Position numbers and translations under genes: made by a program. Source: a bacterium (lineage in GTDB: Bacteria; Pseudomonadota; Alphaproteobacteria; Rhizobiales; Xanthobacteraceae). Taken from it: DNA of 5,688 nucleotides. Location of the stretch: the NCBI GenBank assembly GCA_029946075.1, contig JAQSDT010000195.1, forward strand, positions 1-5,688. The letters run 5' to 3'. Below are positions 4,848 to 5,688 of this stretch, piece after piece (positions within the stretch are counted from its first letter, which is position 1; every line of letters starts with the position of its first letter). The notes beneath the pieces were generated by a model. The model worked only from the letters and a program-made list of their open reading frames with translations, ran no database searches and had not been told where the DNA came from.

Positions 4848-5688
4848 TCACATCCTGAACACGCCGAAGTCGGTTTCCTGCCGTGGCAGGCGTCCGGCCA
4901 GGTCGAGCAGCAGCGCCATCACGTTGCGGGTCTCGAGCGGATCGATCACCATGTCGCACCAGGTGTTGCGTGCGAAGTTGTAGGCGTTCGCAAAATCCTC
5001 GAAGGTCTTGCGCACTGGCGCGCGGTAAGCCTCACGCTCTTCGTCGGTCCAGTTCGTGCCGTCGCGCTTGTGGATATCGTCTTTGACCATGGCGAGCGTG
5101 TTGGCGGCCTGATCCGGCCCCATGATCGCCGAGCGCCCGTGCGGCCACATCATCATCGCATGAGGCTTGAAGGCACGGCCGCACATCGCCAGATAGCCGG
5201 CGCCATAAGAATTGCCGATGATCAGTGTGTATTTAGGCACGTTGGCGCTGGCCATCGCCGTGATCATCTTGGCGCCGTGCTTGGCGATGCCGCCTTCTTC
5301 AGCCTCGCGCCCGACCATGAAGCCGGTGACATCGGCCATGAACAGCAGCGGGATATTGCGCTTGCAGCAGAGGTCGATGAAGTGGGTCGCCTTCAGCGCG
5401 CATTCGGAAAACAGAACGCCGTTGTTGCAAAGGATTCCGATTTCAAACCCCATGATACGCGCAAACCCGGTGATCAGGGTCTCGCCATACAGCGGCTTGA
5501 ATTCGTGAAACTCGCTGCCATCGACCAGCCGCGCAACAATCTCTCGATTGTTGGTGGGAATACGCGGGTCCGTGCTGATCAGCCCATAAATATCCCTGGG
5601 GTCGAAGCGCGGCTCACGCGTCGGTGCCACGTTCCACCGCTGCGCGAGAATGTCACCGAGATTGGCGACGATATCGCGGGTAATCGCA
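4848..5688 (-). CDS. Acyl-CoA carboxylase beta subunit (carboxyltransferase), C-terminal part, MCC/GCC-like
   Basis: The frame is open to the right edge, so the visible 279 residues are the C-terminal half of a protein usually about 535 long. The GTG at 5630 is internal: the frame continues upstream as ITRDIVANLGDILAQRWNV, matching the family linker. The beta subunit transfers CO2 from biotin to the acyl-CoA. Numbering from the GTG codon at 5630, FYGETLITGFARI-type sequence is near 43-60 and NNGVLFSECALKATHF near 69-84. DVTGFMVGREAEEGGIAKHGAKM lies near 99-121, and the oxyanion-hole signature IIGNSYGAGYLAMCGRAF near 137-154. The C-terminus DFGVFRM is diagnostic of the methylcrotonyl/geranyl-CoA carboxylase branch; propionyl-CoA carboxylases have TPGF instead of TGFMVG. 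The N-domain residue (Phe in MCC, Gly in GCC) that separates the two is outside the window. It ends in tandem TGA codons, and the alpha subunit follows after 19 bases. Candidate names are LiuB or AtuC types; neither is assigned. Confidence 0.93.
   Translation of the reverse strand, partial: AITRDIVANLGDILAQRWNVAPTREPRFDPRDIYGLISTDPRIPTNNREIVARLVDGSEFHEFKPLYGETLITGFARIMGFEIGILCNNGVLFSECALKATHFIDLCCKRNIPLLFMADVTGFMVGREAEEGGIAKHGAKMITAMASANVPKYTLIIGNSYGAGYLAMCGRAFKPHAMMMWPHGRSAIMGPDQAANTLAMVKDDIHKRDGTNWTDEEREAYRAPVRKTFEDFANAYNFARNTWCDMVIDPLETRNVMALLLDLAGRLPRQETDFGVFRM

Noticed and set aside
372..5688. Ordinary leucine (liu) catabolic operon
   Set aside because: The carboxylase and hydratase would fit, but the BadH-like SDR, BadI-like enzyme and CoA ligase do not belong to that pathway, and HMG-CoA lyase is not seen. 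It cannot be fully excluded without the flanking sequence.

Overview
The window is a block of co-directional catabolic genes, all on the minus strand, so transcription runs from the right edge to the left edge. It reads as typical proteobacterial DNA: moderately GC-rich by eye, compact, with Shine-Dalgarno sites in front of every visible start. An alphaproteobacterium of the Bradyrhizobium/Rhodopseudomonas kind would fit, but this is a weak inference from gene content and style. I saw no RNA genes, mobile elements, CRISPR arrays or transcription factor genes. The promoter must lie beyond the right edge.

Layout in transcription order: (1) 5688-4848, C-terminal half of a biotin-dependent acyl-CoA carboxylase beta subunit (carboxyltransferase, methylcrotonyl/geranyl-CoA type); (2) 4828-2831, the matching alpha subunit with biotin carboxylase, a linker domain and a biotinyl domain; (3) 2787-1993, an NAD-type short-chain dehydrogenase resembling 2-hydroxycyclohexanecarboxyl-CoA dehydrogenase (BadH); (4) 1951-1169, a crotonase-fold protein of the MenB/BadI type (C-C bond forming or ring-cleaving), lacking the usual catalytic Asp; (5) 1136-372, an enoyl-CoA hydratase with both catalytic Glu; (6) 282-1, the first 94 residues of an AMP-forming acyl-CoA synthetase that continues past the left edge. 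Gaps are 19, 43, 41, 32 and 89 bases, so one operon is likely.

Taken together the genes describe CoA-thioester degradation of an organic acid. The ligase would activate the acid, the hydratase and dehydrogenase would carry out hydration and 3-hydroxyacyl oxidation, and the BadI-like hydrolase would cleave a beta-keto (possibly cyclic) acyl-CoA. The biotin carboxylase would carboxylate an unsaturated, methyl-branched acyl-CoA as in leucine or acyclic terpene catabolism. A BadH/BadI-like pair next to an MCC/GCC-like carboxylase is the notable point: it suggests a methyl-branched alicyclic or terpenoid acid as substrate. That is inference; the sequence shows the families, not the substrate.

Two annotation corrections matter. 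The MenB/BadI-like gene should start at the GTG at 1951, not at the far upstream ATG at 2233. The dehydrogenase should start at the ATG at 2787, not the GTG at 2796.
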